From a virus: a DNA stretch of 31,184 bases. Below are positions 14,886 to 23,367 of the stretch, piece by piece. The stretch lies in the IMG/VR virus record IMGVR_UViG_3300034102_002356, positions 1-31,184 of that record; one strand, 5' to 3'. Below the pieces are notes generated by a model. It was not told the DNA's origin and made no database searches. It saw nothing but the letters and a program-made list of their open reading frames with translations. Position 1 is the stretch's first letter; each line of letters opens with the position of its first letter. The translations under genes were made by a program, and so were the position numbers.

Positions 14886-17800
14886 TATCTACTTGGACCT
14901 TTAGCCGTAATTATAATATGACTTCTGTTTATTGCAAGTGAATCTCTATTTGGATTTGGCTGGTATGTAGTATCAAAAGGCAAAAATCCTCTATCATTTT
15001 CTTCTACTTCATATTTTTTAATAGTAATGCTCAATCCTGGTGCTTCTGAGGCACATGATCTACCACAACCCAATTGTGGCCAAGGATTTATTGGAACATT
15101 CAAAGGCTCTAAACTATCACATTGCGCATCACTGGTATACCAAGCATACCTACTCCAACCAGACAAAGAAGCATAATCTATGCTTATTCCATTTTCTGGG
15201 CAATTTATATCTTGGCTTTCTACTTCTATTTTTAAATTTTCAATAAAATCTGGAGTTTGTAGTTTTCCTTCTTTTGTTCTTTGTTGACATAAATATTTTC
15301 TCCAATTTACAAATGATGGTGGGAATCCCCAACCATATCCTGCTCCAAGAGGACCACACGTTTTAAATTGATAACCATACTGACAATCCAAACCACCGGG
15401 ACAATCATCAGTTGGTGTTGCAGTTTTTGTCCATAAACATTCTTCTCCGGGACCAGAATATTTTTGACAATTTGCTCCAGAATTCAGTGCATCAATTTCT
15501 AATGATTGTACACAACCACATGCATGATATTCTTGACAATTTTCAGACATACATTCTGACAAATAAGTTAAAGTAGAATTTGAACCGCCTGTCTGTAAGT
15601 ATATTCTTTCTGTATCAAGTCCAAAATATTTTGGAGCAATCGAACAACTTGATAAGTAACATACTTCTGCAACTTCTCCCCTACCAACTAATTTTTCATC
15701 ACCACAATCTTCACAAAATTTAGAAATTCCAGCTCTAGCCTTTGGGCCCATAATATTTTGACCACAAGACCAATAACCAGACCAAGTTTTGTCTGATCCG
15801 GCAACACCCTGTTCTATAGCAGAAGATTCTCCGGGGCAAAATACTTCATTGCTTGAACCTTTACAAAGTATAGTATCTTCACCAGTGCATTTATTGCATC
15901 TGCAAGAACTTTTACATCCAGGACAAATGGGCTCACACCCATCTCCATCTGGAAAACAACATGCGTCGTATCCACCAAATGTTCCTGTTGGATTTCCTTC
16001 TTCGTCAACATCTGCTTCATAACAAATTCTGTTTTCCCCGGAAGAAGGATTGTAACATCCACCCGGGCAGAATATTATTCCCTGACCACACGGATCTGGT
16101 TCATCTATTTGACAAACTGCATCTTGTTCATCACATGCACACAAAGAACATTCAACTGCACACATATATTTTGGTGCATTGGTGGGAAATGGGGTTTCAT
16201 TAAACACGGGATATTGATTCATGTAATAACTATCCCTGCGGTATCCTTCTGCATCACCTATTGAACAAGTTGAGGATATCCATTCACAAGAATATTCTCC
16301 GTATAAAATACCACAATCATATGGTTCAAATCCCCTTGTAACTAATTCTTTTGCGTCTGAAATTGCATTGGGGTGAACTTTTAATCCAATATAAGAATTT
16401 CTATATCTGCATCCTTCTCTGTCAACAAAACTTGACATGGGGGATCCCGGATTTCCAGATGCGAATGGTATATCTGCATTTGCTCCAGTCCATCTTTTTG
16501 AATGTTCTGCCATTACATTAGATGCATTTCCCGGATCAATTACATCATCATTTTGATCTACATAAACAACGGGGCAGGATCCAGAACTTAAATAAGGTAA
16601 TAGTTTATTTGTTAATCCAAATACACAATTATCTCCTGTAGGCCAAGCAGCTGGAGTTCTAAATTGCACCTCTGGATTTGCGCAAAGATTTACCTGTGAT
16701 GGCATTGGCAATCCTTTGCTGTGGATTATCATTTTTAATCCACCGCTAAGTTCATTTGTTGAACCACCGGGCTGCGAATCACAATTGCAATTTGGATCAG
16801 TTGGAGAACTACTACATACAATGCACGACATTGCTTTTGTTTCAACTTTTACATCTAAAACAATAGGTCCTCTTTCTGCAAAAGATATTTTTCCTCCTAT
16901 TTTATTTGTCATGCAATGTAAAAATGGATCTACTGGAAGAGGGTCCATAAATCCTCCACCCTCTAACGGTATTGGACAACCTGTTACACATTCATCACAA
17001 GAAGAAGGTAATATTCTTTCATATCTTCCTGTATTTCCAGTTCCACTAGATCCTGTTGGGCCACTGTCACCATAACATGGATAATGTGCTACAGACGATC
17101 CTGTAGGTCCAGATGATGCTGTAGGTCCAGATGATGCCGTAGGCCCACATGATCCAGAATTATTTGTTGAGGGTGTTTTATTTTTATAACCAGATGGGCA
17201 ATCGCAACCTAGACTAGAAAAATGAGTTTCTGTTAATTTTTGAGTAACAGTTATTTTAAATTTTTTTTCGTCTGGTGTTCCTTCTTTAAATACTTTTTCT
17301 AAAGAATTTATTTGAACATCCCAATCTCTGAACACTCTCCAGACTTTTCCTTGATCTATATCAGAATGATCTAAAGTAAAAAGCACTCTAAGAGCATTTG
17401 TCGGTGTTTTATTTATCCACAGACCATCATCTTCGGGGCCAGCAGACCATTCAAATCCAGAAGCTTCTAATAATTCTATTTCACCATTTATGGCTTCACA
17501 ATCCATACCAAAAGACCATTCACCAAAACTTCTTGCCTGTTCGCTATAAGTGGGTCTACAAAAATCTCCATATATACCACCAAAACCGTCAAAATCATAA
17601 TCTGGCGGCGGGCCATCTTCCAATTCTTGCGCAAAAAATTTGGTTGGTACTACAACGTGAATACTAAATTTTCTCGGAAGCTGGCCTGAATTTGTTTTAT
17701 CATAAACATCCCATTCTGGGGTTGTATATCTATGTGCCGGATCCCACCAACAAAAAAATCTTCTCTTTTCTTCTGCGGTATTATAATTTGAAAGTTTTTC

Positions 17801-18691
17801 ACATGATTCGGGAACATCTTCCCAGCCAAATGGAGTTCCATTTGGATCTAATTCATAACATATTTCATCATTAGAACAATAAGATTTTAAACATCTCTGT
17901 GGGTTTTCATTTTCACAGGGATCTTCGCTTTCCCCATCGCCAATATTTGTTTCATCGTTACATGTGTCATTAAAAAGACTATTTTGTTCTGCGTATTTAA
18001 ATCTGTATGGCCATGGGCCTCTGGGCATTTTTGCAAAACTTTTATTACAACCTTCATTACCTAATAAATCAACAAATGCATAACATTCTGTCAACTCTTC
18101 CCAATTTATTTTTTCACTTTCATTTACATGATAAGATCCAACTGCATCTGGATGCGCTCTTAAATTTTTTGTTTTTCCATCAATATTTAAATTTATAACT
18201 TCTTGGTAAGAACCATTTACTTCTTTTTCAATTTTTAAATTAAATAAAATATCAAAAAATGAATCATCATCATTTTCGATATTTGTCATATTAAGGCCGT
18301 TGAACCAACACGGATATATTTCACCATAATATAATGCATCACCCCAAACATAACTTTGTTCTTTTAAAACATCTGAGGGGGTTCTAAAATTTATATAAGT
18401 ATCTAAATTTTTTACTTTTTTGCATTCCCAACAAGAATTTTCATCATATGTTCCATAACCTATTGCTGTTTCTAATGTGCCATCTTGTGAACATATGAAA
18501 TTGGTCATCACATGACCGACACTTGGTATATCGGTTGTTAACGTTCCTATAGGATTCCAATTAGGTTGTCCACATTGTTCTAAATTGCCTTCATTAGCAA
18601 ATAAATCATAACGATTATACCAATTTGCTCCAGAAAAATCATGGTCGCACCAACCTTCTTTAATATCACAACAACAAGCTTTTGTAGGCAT
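14885..18691 (-). CDS. Giant cysteine-rich virion-type protein (1268 aa)
   Basis: 1268 residues with about 77 Cys (roughly 6 percent), far above normal for a phage. Residues about 830-960 hold the densest part, with motifs such as CSLCACDEQDAVC, CPGGC, DACCFPDGDGC and CPGCKSSCRCNKC, like extracellular disulfide or metal modules. A unit 'CYEL..NG.PFGW....C' occurs twice (about residues 279-296 and 880-905). Residues about 512-553 are collagen-like (GPTASSGPTGSS). It lies with other virion-like genes and has a T4-type late promoter with a leader (GAGGTGA). An adhesin or tail appendage is a fair guess. No homologue is recognised. Confidence 0.65.
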   Translation of the reverse strand: MPTKACCCDIKEGWCDHDFSGANWYNRYDLFANEGNLEQCGQPNWNPIGTLTTDIPSVGHVMTNFICSQDGTLETAIGYGTYDENSCWECKKVKNLDTYINFRTPSDVLKEQSYVWGDALYYGEIYPCWFNGLNMTNIENDDDSFFDILFNLKIEKEVNGSYQEVINLNIDGKTKNLRAHPDAVGSYHVNESEKINWEELTECYAFVDLLGNEGCNKSFAKMPRGPWPYRFKYAEQNSLFNDTCNDETNIGDGESEDPCENENPQRCLKSYCSNDEICYELDPNGTPFGWEDVPESCEKLSNYNTAEEKRRFFCWWDPAHRYTTPEWDVYDKTNSGQLPRKFSIHVVVPTKFFAQELEDGPPPDYDFDGFGGIYGDFCRPTYSEQARSFGEWSFGMDCEAINGEIELLEASGFEWSAGPEDDGLWINKTPTNALRVLFTLDHSDIDQGKVWRVFRDWDVQINSLEKVFKEGTPDEKKFKITVTQKLTETHFSSLGCDCPSGYKNKTPSTNNSGSCGPTASSGPTASSGPTGSSVAHYPCYGDSGPTGSSGTGNTGRYERILPSSCDECVTGCPIPLEGGGFMDPLPVDPFLHCMTNKIGGKISFAERGPIVLDVKVETKAMSCIVCSSSPTDPNCNCDSQPGGSTNELSGGLKMIIHSKGLPMPSQVNLCANPEVQFRTPAAWPTGDNCVFGLTNKLLPYLSSGSCPVVYVDQNDDVIDPGNASNVMAEHSKRWTGANADIPFASGNPGSPMSSFVDREGCRYRNSYIGLKVHPNAISDAKELVTRGFEPYDCGILYGEYSCEWISSTCSIGDAEGYRRDSYYMNQYPVFNETPFPTNAPKYMCAVECSLCACDEQDAVCQIDEPDPCGQGIIFCPGGCYNPSSGENRICYEADVDEEGNPTGTFGGYDACCFPDGDGCEPICPGCKSSCRCNKCTGEDTILCKGSSNEVFCPGESSAIEQGVAGSDKTWSGYWSCGQNIMGPKARAGISKFCEDCGDEKLVGRGEVAEVCYLSSCSIAPKYFGLDTERIYLQTGGSNSTLTYLSECMSENCQEYHACGCVQSLEIDALNSGANCQKYSGPGEECLWTKTATPTDDCPGGLDCQYGYQFKTCGPLGAGYGWGFPPSFVNWRKYLCQQRTKEGKLQTPDFIENLKIEVESQDINCPENGISIDYASLSGWSRYAWYTSDAQCDSLEPLNVPINPWPQLGCGRSCASEAPGLSITIKKYEVEENDRGFLPFDTTYQPNPNRDSLAINRSHIIITAKGPSR

Positions 18692-18707
18692 AAGTCACCT
18701 CAAATAA

Positions 18708-18715
18708 TATTTATA
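18708..18715 (-). promoter_or_regulatory. Late promoter box (giant Cys-rich gene)
   Basis: TATAAATA on the minus strand, 16 nt before ATG at 18691. Unlike several other late genes here, this one has a leader with GAGGTGA as Shine-Dalgarno. Confidence 0.65.
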
Positions 18716-18717
18716 TG

Positions 18718-19650
18718 TTATGTGAGAGGAGTCGGATCTATTTTATATGGTCTAACATCATCAAGCGAAGTATTAGTTAGGTTATTTATATCTGTTCCTA
18801 TTCCACCTTGTAAAATTATACTATTAGGTGCATTTACATAATTTATAAAATAATTGTCTGCTGTTTTACCGGAAAAAGGAATTTCTGAAATATTTATTCT
18901 TCTATTAATAGTATAGTATGGTGGATTTGCAATTAAAAGCAGTTCATCACCGAAACTAATATTGTTAGAAGGTTCAGATGCATTTTCAATTACTATATCA
19001 TTGCCACCTAATGTCATGCCTGTTCCAGCACTAAGTCCTGTAACTATTCTGTAAGTAAATCCAATGGCAAGTTTCATTCTCCAAACAATTTCTTTTTCAT
19101 TTCCGGAATTATTGTTAACTATGTAGTAATGATACAATCCATTATAAGATGTGTCTGGAGCAGAATCACCCATCTTAAATCCCATACAAAAACCGTAGTT
19201 AACTGGAAATCCAAAAGTACTTCCGGGTCTTGGAGAATTTGCGGGTGTTCCTATAGTTCCACCTTGTGTAAATTTTCCTGCTGCAACTATTGTTTCTCTG
19301 GTTGTAGAAACATCGTCAAGTGTGGATGATTGATCTACTAATTTATAATATAGAGTTAACCCAGCAGAAGAAAGCTGTGCAACCGTTTTTGGATTATTTG
19401 TTGCTTCTTCTAATGTTAAAACTAAAGTTGTAACTTTTGTCGGAAATCCTTCAGATATATCTGGTGGAACTCTTTTATATGCTGGAGTCCAAGAAACAAA
19501 ATTTGATGTTCCATTACCAAATGGTGGCAAATGCATGTAAAGATCATTTATTCTTGGTTGATAATATATCGAACCCGTATTGTATTCACCAGCAGAACCA
19601 TTAACTTCAGTAGTTCTAGTACTGGGAATTCCAAAATTTTTGTATGTCAT
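18718..19650 (-). CDS. Virion-type structural protein, unknown
   Basis: A 310-residue protein with many Asn, Gly, Thr and Tyr, predicted mostly beta. Recognisable landmarks are PRINDLYMHLPPFGNGTSNF near residue 32, YNGLYHYYIVNNNSG near 165 and a C-terminal block IILQGGIGTDINNLTNTS. I know no family for it. GGAGAAG stands before the ATG. It is in the same operon as the 107- and 216-residue genes upstream and lies before the late box of the giant Cys-rich gene. It is likely a tail or fibre component. Confidence 0.6.
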   Translation of the reverse strand: MTYKNFGIPSTRTTEVNGSAGEYNTGSIYYQPRINDLYMHLPPFGNGTSNFVSWTPAYKRVPPDISEGFPTKVTTLVLTLEEATNNPKTVAQLSSAGLTLYYKLVDQSSTLDDVSTTRETIVAAGKFTQGGTIGTPANSPRPGSTFGFPVNYGFCMGFKMGDSAPDTSYNGLYHYYIVNNNSGNEKEIVWRMKLAIGFTYRIVTGLSAGTGMTLGGNDIVIENASEPSNNISFGDELLLIANPPYYTINRRINISEIPFSGKTADNYFINYVNAPNSIILQGGIGTDINNLTNTSLDDVRPYKIDPTPLT

Positions 19651-19970
19651 AATTCTTCTCCGATATAATTAAATTTATATTTTGTCAATTCTTCATTTGT
19701 TGTAGAGTTTTTTAATACTAAATTAAAATTTTCTTGTACACTATTAAATATTACTTTTAATTTAAAACTAAAAAAAGAATCAATTAAAATTTCATTATTC
19801 ATTAATATCGGTTCTTCGTTCTTGATTAAATAAACTTCTACATTAGAAGCATTTTGATCTTTTACTAATGTTAAATAAAATATTTCTGAATTTTCATTTC
19901 CAGAAAAACCCACTGTATATAAAAATTCTGTACTATTAGAATAATTATATGTTGTTATACAATATTTCAT
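19647..19970 (-). CDS. Hypothetical 107-aa beta-rich protein
   Basis: Small protein with regular strands (YCITTYNYSNSTEFLYTVGF, IFYLTLVKDQNASNVEVYLI), of a size and composition seen in single-domain immunoglobulin-like phage proteins. No family is recognised. It lies 4 nt after the 216-residue gene and overlaps the start of the 310-residue gene by 4 nt, with no Shine-Dalgarno of its own. Confidence 0.55.
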   Translation of the reverse strand: MKYCITTYNYSNSTEFLYTVGFSGNENSEIFYLTLVKDQNASNVEVYLIKNEEPILMNNEILIDSFFSFKLKVIFNSVQENFNLVLKNSTTNEELTKYKFNYIGEEL

Positions 19971-19974
19971 TTAA

Positions 19975-20625
19975 TTAAACATCTGTAATATTAAAAGTAG
20001 CTACGGTTGCATTTGGTGAAACTGATGTATTTTTCACTACAAATGATACCGGATATGGTACAGGACCATCAATATAATCTTCAAGCGCTACTATTTTAAA
20101 TCTTAAATTGCCTGGGCCCAACGTTACTAATGCTAATTCTAATGTAGTAGAATCTGTTATATCGATATAAGACCCACCTTGATTAGAATATTGAAATTTA
20201 TAATCAACCAAAGAAGAGAAACTGACACCTGTGGTGCCATTGAATACTCCAAATGAAAGTGTTACGGGACAACTATTTCCAGATAAAGTGGTAGCTGCAT
20301 CAGGAAACAATTCTGCATCGTCTGCTGTGTAATCTTTAAACAAAATGTTTACAGGGTTTCCTGAGTTTAATACACCAACGGCATAATTACATGGAATAAC
20401 TTTTTCTCTGCTATCGCCACTTAAAGTTTCATAACCGATTAACAATAAATCTTGCATAGAAATATTGGGCAAACGAAAACCATTGTTTACGTTCACCCAA
20501 GATTCATTGAGTTGATCCCATTTAAATGGGCCCATCGCAGTATTAATAATTTTTTCACCTGTTTTTGAAGGTAAGCCTGATTGCATACCTTCAAAAAATG
20601 TATTCATTGTCTTTTTTACGCCCAT
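19975..20625 (-). CDS. Virion-type protein, unknown
   Basis: A 216-residue protein. The first 60 residues include a Trp-containing segment (GPFKWDQLNESWVNVNNGF) that resembles conserved N-terminal parts of small phage neck/tail proteins. The rest is beta-rich with LSGNSCPVTLSFGVFNGTTG, possibly an immunoglobulin-like domain. It is the first gene of the minus-strand structural operon and has a perfect late box plus GAGGAAAA as Shine-Dalgarno. Function is unknown. Confidence 0.6.
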   Translation of the reverse strand: MGVKKTMNTFFEGMQSGLPSKTGEKIINTAMGPFKWDQLNESWVNVNNGFRLPNISMQDLLLIGYETLSGDSREKVIPCNYAVGVLNSGNPVNILFKDYTADDAELFPDAATTLSGNSCPVTLSFGVFNGTTGVSFSSLVDYKFQYSNQGGSYIDITDSTTLELALVTLGPGNLRFKIVALEDYIDGPVPYPVSFVVKNTSVSPNATVATFNITDV

Positions 20626-20639
20626 ATTTTCCTCAAAAG

Positions 20640-20647
20640 TATTTATA
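20640..20647 (-). promoter_or_regulatory. Late promoter box (structural operon)
   Basis: TATAAATA on the minus strand, 14 nt before ATG at 20625, with GAGG in the short leader. It lies partly in the 3' end of the deaminase-like gene (stop at 20643). Confidence 0.65.
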
Positions 20648-21017
20648 AAATATTCAAACCATCATCAGTGGTGTAGTATATTTTATGAAATATTTCTGAG
20701 CACCATTTACTACATACGGCACATGGTTTTGAATTTCTAAATTCTCCAAATCGATTGAACCTAACATTCAACAATATAAGTTTTTTATCTCTCAAATTGT
20801 ATGGAATTTTTCTAAATGCATCAAGTTCTGAATGCATTTCCCCACACCTATAACCCAATTTTACTGTTTTAGGATGTGTTTTAAAAATATTTTGACCTAT
20901 TGCTACTATTTTTTTCTTGTAAATTATAATAGAAGTATGTTTTTTTTGCCTTTGCATAGCAATTGAAAGAGATTTTGCAATAGGCATATAATTTTCTATA
21001 ATAGTATCAAAAGTCAT
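20643..21017 (-). CDS. CDA-fold nucleotide deaminase-like protein
   Basis: A 124-residue protein. H62-S-E64 (MHSELDAF) and PC-A-V-C (residues 98-102, KPCAVCSKWC) form the zinc and proton-shuttle motifs of the cytidine/deoxycytidylate deaminase fold. The usual HAE is HSE here, which occurs in the superfamily. It is shorter than T4 dCMP deaminase (193 aa) and lacks its extra zinc region, so the substrate is uncertain (dCMP, cytosine or a base in nucleic acid). It lies 1 nt after the Sm-like gene, with no Shine-Dalgarno. Confidence 0.7.
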   Translation of the reverse strand: MTFDTIIENYMPIAKSLSIAMQRQKKHTSIIIYKKKIVAIGQNIFKTHPKTVKLGYRCGEMHSELDAFRKIPYNLRDKKLILLNVRFNRFGEFRNSKPCAVCSKWCSEIFHKIYYTTDDGLNIL

Positions 21018-21018
21018 T

Positions 21019-21327
21019 TTACGTCGTCAATTTTAATCCTCCAACTGTGTTTAGAGAATTTGTCGGGGTGACGATACCCTTATTAAGACTTGAATCGTAT
21101 TGTTCTTTGAGTTCTTCTACTGGTTCTACTATAAACGGAATAAATGATTTTGGAATTTCTACACCTTTAGATGCTTTTGTATAGATTAACCAAGGCATTA
21201 AACCAATTTGGCCGTGTCCAACTGGAACTAAAATTGCTGGATCTTTTAAAATAAAACTTTCAGGAGTTTCTTCAAATCTTGATAAAATTTCTTCTCCCGA
21301 ATTTAGTCTAAATACTTTTACATTCAT
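21019..21327 (-). CDS. Sm/Hfq-like small phage protein
   Basis: A 102-residue protein of a type common in T4-like phages and cyanophages: VKVFRLNSGEEILSRFEE at the start, then KDPAILVPVGHGQIGLMPWL. The alternating strands and the G-E-I-L pattern fit an Sm-like barrel. The rest is low in structure and ends KLTT. The RNA or protein partner is unknown. A sigma70 promoter (21346-21373) and AAAGGA precede it, so it probably heads an early/middle operon with the deaminase. Confidence 0.65.
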   Translation of the reverse strand: MNVKVFRLNSGEEILSRFEETPESFILKDPAILVPVGHGQIGLMPWLIYTKASKGVEIPKSFIPFIVEPVEELKEQYDSSLNKGIVTPTNSLNTVGGLKLTT

Positions 21328-21345
21328 ATGAATCCTTTGTGTATT

Positions 21346-21373
21346 ATTATAGCCTGTATAATACTATTAGCAA
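21346..21373 (-). promoter_or_regulatory. Sigma70 promoter for the Sm-like/deaminase operon
   Basis: TTGCTA at 21368-21373 and TATAAT at 21346-21351 with a 16-bp spacer, followed by AAAGGA before ATG at 21327. On the plus strand, TATAAT at 21357-21362 overlaps it and could serve the muramidase-like gene at 21385, but its -35 is poor. Confidence 0.6.
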
Positions 21374-21384
21374 GCAACATCCCA

Positions 21385-22098
21385 ATGAAATCATTTAAAG
21401 AATATTTAACAGAACAAAAAGAAAAAGTAGAAATAACAAAACCCCAACCAAATATTGGTTCAGGTCAGGTTAAAGCACAAGTCAAAGAAGAGCAACCACC
21501 GACACCAAAAGAAACTACAACACCAAAAACCGAAACATCAAAAACTCAAGATCCTTTTGCTGGAAATGAAAATATTAAAAAATTATATGGAGCATTTGCT
21601 GCTGCAGAACACCGTGGAGCAAAAGTTGAAAATCCTTTTGAATTTAATGAAAAAATATTCATAAGAACTAAAGGTGATAAATCTTCCAGTGCATATGGTC
21701 CAGTGCAAATGACAACGTCTACTGTTTCTGGATTTTTAAAAAATAATCCAAATGATTTTAAAGGAATAGAAGATTATACACAAAAATTTATTCAACAAGG
21801 CAGAAAAATGTTGAAAGCAAAAGAAGGTGATTTAAATTATTCTTTGGGTTGCAAAGGTGATTTGTGTGATCAAAAATATAATACAGATTATCAAAGTTTG
21901 GCTGCAACTGTAATACGTGGAAAAATGAAAGAAGCAAAAGTTGATCCAGATAAACCACTTTCAGATCAAGATTTAGAAAAAGTCATAGATCACTGGAGAT
22001 ATGGTTTAGGGTCTAAAAAATCTACTAAACAATCTGATAAAGGTTATTATGAAGCATTTATGAATGCTTACAATAATCAAACTAAAAGTTCAGGATAA
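21385..22098 (+). CDS. Putative capsid-targeted muramidase / internal head protein
   Basis: A 237-residue protein. The N-terminus MKSFKEYLTEQ resembles the capsid-targeting sequence of T4 internal proteins (IPI-III, Alt: MKTYQEFIAEA), which the gp21 protease cleaves after L-x-E or I-x-E. Here LTE is at residues 8-10. A Pro/Thr/Lys linker runs to residue 57. The C-terminal domain looks like a lytic transglycosylase: E75 in GAFAAAEHRG, then SSAYGPVQMTTST (residues 101-113), like the 'E...g..SsA.G.mQi.p.T' of SLT domains. I used ATG at 21385, since the upstream frame gives a poor hydrophobic start. It overlaps the convergent GT gene by 22 nt. Confidence 0.65.
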   Translation: MKSFKEYLTEQKEKVEITKPQPNIGSGQVKAQVKEEQPPTPKETTTPKTETSKTQDPFAGNENIKKLYGAFAAAEHRGAKVENPFEFNEKIFIRTKGDKSSSAYGPVQMTTSTVSGFLKNNPNDFKGIEDYTQKFIQQGRKMLKAKEGDLNYSLGCKGDLCDQKYNTDYQSLAATVIRGKMKEAKVDPDKPLSDQDLEKVIDHWRYGLGSKKSTKQSDKGYYEAFMNAYNNQTKSSG

Positions 22099-22856
22099 AC
22101 AATTATTGGATTTAAAATTTCTTTAATATTTACAGAATGACCATTTTCTTTCCACCAATTTAAAATTAAAGTATTAGAATTGATGTGGGCACATTTATCT
22201 TCTTCGCCTTTATCTGGGAAAACAGATTGCAAATTTATATTTTCAATTAACAGTGGTAAATTGTAAGTTTTACCCCCCATATACATTATATTTTCGCATA
22301 TAGGCCATGCTTCTGCATTTGGTATTGTAAAATTAAATAAATTTATATCTTTAATATACCAATCTATTAATTTTTTTGCATAAGATCTTTTTATTAAAGA
22401 AAATAAACCAAATTCTTGTGTAATTCTTGGATGTAGATGATATGTAAGTCTTTGTGTACCATAGGTTATATTACCTAAATGTATACATTCCCAATCATCT
22501 GGCAAATTGTTTTCAAATTCTTCCCAAGTAAAATTCCAATAATTTGCTGTTTCAAATGAAACATCATCTTCTAAAAACAGAGCGGAATTGTCATCTGTTG
22601 TTTCATACCATTCTTTTATTGCCAACAAATGTGATGCAGTCACATAATGACCTTTAATCGATCCTAATTCATTTATTCTGTGACCAGTTATTATTTTTTT
22701 TGAATCAGATTCTTCAGTAGATATTTTTAAATCATAATTGTTAATATTATAATTTTTAAAATGATCTATAATATAATTTTGTCTATCGGTGCATGTCTCA
22801 TAGGACATGCAATAAATTTTTGGTAAATTTTTTAATTTATTTTCTAGAGATATCAT
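22077..22856 (-). CDS. Glycosyltransferase, GT25-like
   Basis: A 259-residue protein. The start LPKIYCMSYETCTDRQNYI matches the GT25 (LPS biosynthesis) beginning, 'i.v.nL....dR.......f'. ASHLLAIKEWYE is the family's S/H helix, and ALFLEDDVSFE at residues 92-102 supplies the DxD-like EDD for metal and nucleotide sugar. A further conserved part, AYIIKRSYAKKLI-like, appears as FSLIKRSYAKKLI. It is last in a minus-strand sugar cluster (beta-propeller, TPR, GT). It could glycosylate a virion protein or a host surface sugar. Confidence 0.75.
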   Translation of the reverse strand: MISLENKLKNLPKIYCMSYETCTDRQNYIIDHFKNYNINNYDLKISTEESDSKKIITGHRINELGSIKGHYVTASHLLAIKEWYETTDDNSALFLEDDVSFETANYWNFTWEEFENNLPDDWECIHLGNITYGTQRLTYHLHPRITQEFGLFSLIKRSYAKKLIDWYIKDINLFNFTIPNAEAWPICENIMYMGGKTYNLPLLIENINLQSVFPDKGEEDKCAHINSNTLILNWWKENGHSVNIKEILNPIIVYPELLV

Positions 22857-22857
22857 A

Positions 22858-23367
22858 TTACAATTTTATATCAAGGTCTTTTATAAATTGAAATGAATCA
22901 TCTTCTGCTTTCATACCACATTTGTGGGCAAACAATAATTTTTTTAATTTAAATTCAAGATCCCCCTTATATGATATTGGTTCTCTTAATTTTTCATTTA
23001 CATCACAATACTGTTCTCCAATACAAATCATCATATAAGAATTATGATGCATTGCAAGCTTGTAAAAAACATCTGCAATAAAAAGATATGCTTCAGGTCT
23101 ATTTGGAAGAATAGAAATTGCATTTTGAAAAAATGATTTTTCTGTATAAAGTCTGCTGCCTTGTCTTCTTATTGCAAGACCCGCACGAATCATACATTCA
23201 TATTGAAGTAATTTATCATTACTTCTTTCTGCACAACGAATATAATGTGATATTGCTGAAGCAACTTGATTCATAGAATCATATGTTAAAGCTATTTTAA
23301 AATTTATTTCTGGATCTTCGGTGTTATGCGTATATTCAATCAGTTGTTTTGTTAAACGATCTATCAT
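22858..23367 (-). CDS. TPR-like helical repeat protein
   Basis: A 169-residue protein with tetratricopeptide-like helix pairs: NFKIALTYDSMNQVASAISH, then YECMIRAGLAIRRQGS, then SFFQNAISILPNRPEAYLFI, in which the 'NRPEAY..iA..f' end is the TPR signature. It overlaps the beta-propeller gene by 4 nt and lies 1 nt before the GT25-like gene. Similar TPR proteins accompany glycosyltransferases in phages, so a scaffold for the sugar enzymes is likely (inference). Confidence 0.6.
   Translation of the reverse strand: MIDRLTKQLIEYTHNTEDPEINFKIALTYDSMNQVASAISHYIRCAERSNDKLLQYECMIRAGLAIRRQGSRLYTEKSFFQNAISILPNRPEAYLFIADVFYKLAMHHNSYMMICIGEQYCDVNEKLREPISYKGDLEFKLKKLLFAHKCGMKAEDDSFQFIKDLDIKL

Noticed and set aside
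15789-16203. Several plus-strand ORFs of 68-119 aa opposite the 1268-aa gene
   Set aside because: All are antisense to the Cys-rich gene, with His/Leu/Pro-rich sequence and no start signals.
16322-16336. tRNA-like GGTTCAAATCCCC
   Set aside because: It resembles a T-arm, but no matching acceptor, D or anticodon stems lie around it, and it is inside the Cys-rich coding frame. I found no tRNA gene in the window.
17035-17155. Repeated GGTCCAGATGATGC units, possible CRISPR or tandem repeat
   Set aside because: They are the codons of the collagen-like GPTASS repeats. There are no unique spacers of even length.
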